Assembly: GCA_016934975.1 (NCBI GenBank)
Contig: JAFGRV010000380.1
Coordinates: 1-39,308, forward strand
Direction of reading: 5' to 3'
Length of the DNA stretch: 39,308 bases
From: Spirochaetales bacterium
GTDB taxonomy: Bacteria; Spirochaetota; Spirochaetia; SZUA-6; JAFGRV01
Shown: positions 38,107-39,308 of the stretch, one piece after another
Position numbering within the stretch: the first letter of the stretch is position 1
Layout: each line of letters begins with the position of its first letter
Translations under genes and position numbers: made by a program
Notes under the pieces: model-generated
Databases searched by the model: none
The model's input: only the letters and a program-made list of their open reading frames with translations
Told to the model about the DNA's origin: nothing

Positions 38107-38997
38107 ATGAGTCATGATCATGATCATTCTCATTCACACGATAATGTAAAGAGTTTACGCGTTGTATTTTTTCTCAATTTCTTTTTTACCCTTGTGGAGA
38201 TCGCCGGGGGGCTTTTTACCAATAGCCTTGCGATTCTTTCGGATGCTCTCCACGACCTTGGAGATACCTTTTCATTAGGACTTGCCTGGTATCTGGAGAA
38301 ACTCTCGGAGAAAAAGAGGACAAATCGTTTTACCTTCGGATATAAGCGATTTTCCCTTCTCGGGGCCTTCATATCTGCTCTTATCCTCATTTCCGGATCA
38401 ATTTTTATTGTTATTAATGCCATACCCCGGATCCTGCATCCCGAACCAATTCGTCCGTTCTGGATGCTCATCTTTGCACTTGTGGGAATTGGTGTGAACG
38501 GCCTTGCGGTACTACGCCTGCGGAAAGGAAAAAAACTGAATCAGCGGGTCGTTATGCTTCACCTTCTTGAAGATGTCCTCGGGTGGGCGGCGGTCCTTGT
38601 GGGAAGTATTTTTATCCTGATATTTAATTTCGTCATTATCGATCCGATCCTTTCCCTCGTAATCTCCCTTTTCATTTTATGGAAAACCTTGCGTCATTTC
38701 TTAAGAACCGCTCAAATCTTTCTCCAGTCCACACCCTCTCATATTGAAATACAGAAAATAGAAGCAGAGATAAATGCAATAGAAAAAGTTAAAAAAGCCC
38801 ATGATATTCATATCTGGTCCCTTGATGGCTCCGCTCATGTGGCGAGCCTTCATCTTGTAATGGAGAACAATCTGTCCCCGGATGAAATCATCGGTATAAA
38901 ACAGGCCTGCAGGATTATTCTTAAAGAGCATCATGTCGATCATGTCACCATCGAGACGGAACTGGAAACAGAGAGTTGTTTACAGACAGATTGTTAA
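38107..38997 (+). CDS. Cation diffusion facilitator (CDF) family transporter
   Basis: His-rich N-terminus MSHDHDHSHSHD; 'VEIAGGLFTNSLAILSDALHDLGDTFSLGLAWY', 'FTFGYKRFSLLGAFISA', 'HDIHIWSLDGSAHVASLHLVM'. Confidence 0.93.
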   Translation: MSHDHDHSHSHDNVKSLRVVFFLNFFFTLVEIAGGLFTNSLAILSDALHDLGDTFSLGLAWYLEKLSEKKRTNRFTFGYKRFSLLGAFISALILISGSIFIVINAIPRILHPEPIRPFWMLIFALVGIGVNGLAVLRLRKGKKLNQRVVMLHLLEDVLGWAAVLVGSIFILIFNFVIIDPILSLVISLFILWKTLRHFLRTAQIFLQSTPSHIEIQKIEAEINAIEKVKKAHDIHIWSLDGSAHVASLHLVMENNLSPDEIIGIKQACRIILKEHHVDHVTIETELETESCLQTDC

Positions 38998-39165
38998 ATG
39001 TTCTTTTTGGCTTAATCTAAAGTGTATCGTGATTATTCTGTTCCGGTTTTGTGGTAAATTATTTCTTTACACTCTCATACCTGTAAAAAGCTGAAATGCT
39101 ACAGTCCGGACAATACGTTATTGAATAAACAACGAGTTTATGCTATATTATTAACAGGAGTTTAT

Positions 39166-39308
39166 ATGACTACAAAAACATTAACACTTGAGATACCCGG
39201 GGATATTATTATATCGTTAAATGAAAATGAACAAGAATTTTCAAACCAAATGAAATTGTATACAGCTTTATTATTATTTCAGGAACAAAAATTATCCATT
39301 GGAAAAGC
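39166..39308 (+). CDS. UPF0175-like small protein, start only (truncated by window end)
   Basis: Translation MTTKTLTLEIPGDIIISLNENEQEFSNQMKLYTALLLFQEQKLSIGKA...; AGGAG upstream. Confidence 0.55.
   Translation, partial: MTTKTLTLEIPGDIIISLNENEQEFSNQMKLYTALLLFQEQKLSIGK

Overview
This is a 39.3-kb bacterial chromosomal window with moderate to low GC. Some content, such as the TIGR03545/TIGR03546-like pair, would fit a spirochaete-like host, but I could not verify taxonomy. From left to right it contains: (i) three GT39-like membrane glycosyltransferase genes (the first truncated by the window edge); (ii) an OmpR-type response regulator and histidine kinase followed by a duplicated PepSY-like secreted protein and an SdiA-regulated-like beta-propeller; (iii) a J-domain-like protein with a 26-residue Asp tract; (iv) an Rpn-like pseudogene with a frameshift and a ~104-bp double-hairpin insertion; (v) PPK2; (vi) a compact, translationally coupled operon of MarR regulator, ArsM-like SAM methyltransferase, an unannotated 34-aa Cys-containing peptide, a radical SAM/SPASM enzyme, and an N-terminal thioredoxin/thioredoxin-reductase fusion; (vii) a minus-strand block of hypothetical protein, coiled-coil protein with a degenerate J-like segment, giant WD40 protein and ClpA/B-like ATPase; (viii) a dockerin plus BNR-like secreted protein with locally elevated GC; (ix) a PQQ-propeller protein; (x) the TIGR03546/TIGR03545-like pair; (xi) an LRR protein convergent with a J-domain/Ser-Thr kinase, a vWA protein with a Lys/Thr repeat tail, and a truncated pyruvate-kinase-like barrel; (xii) a beta-class DNA methyltransferase, a CDF transporter and the start of a UPF0175-like gene. 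The strongest candidate for an undescribed system is the RiPP-like operon at 11935-15719, whose putative precursor gene (13001-13105) is missing from the supplied ORF track. The second is the pair of chaperone/kinase/vWA/WD40/Clp gene sets. No tRNA, rRNA or CRISPR array was recognised. All family assignments come from reading motifs by eye, without database searches.
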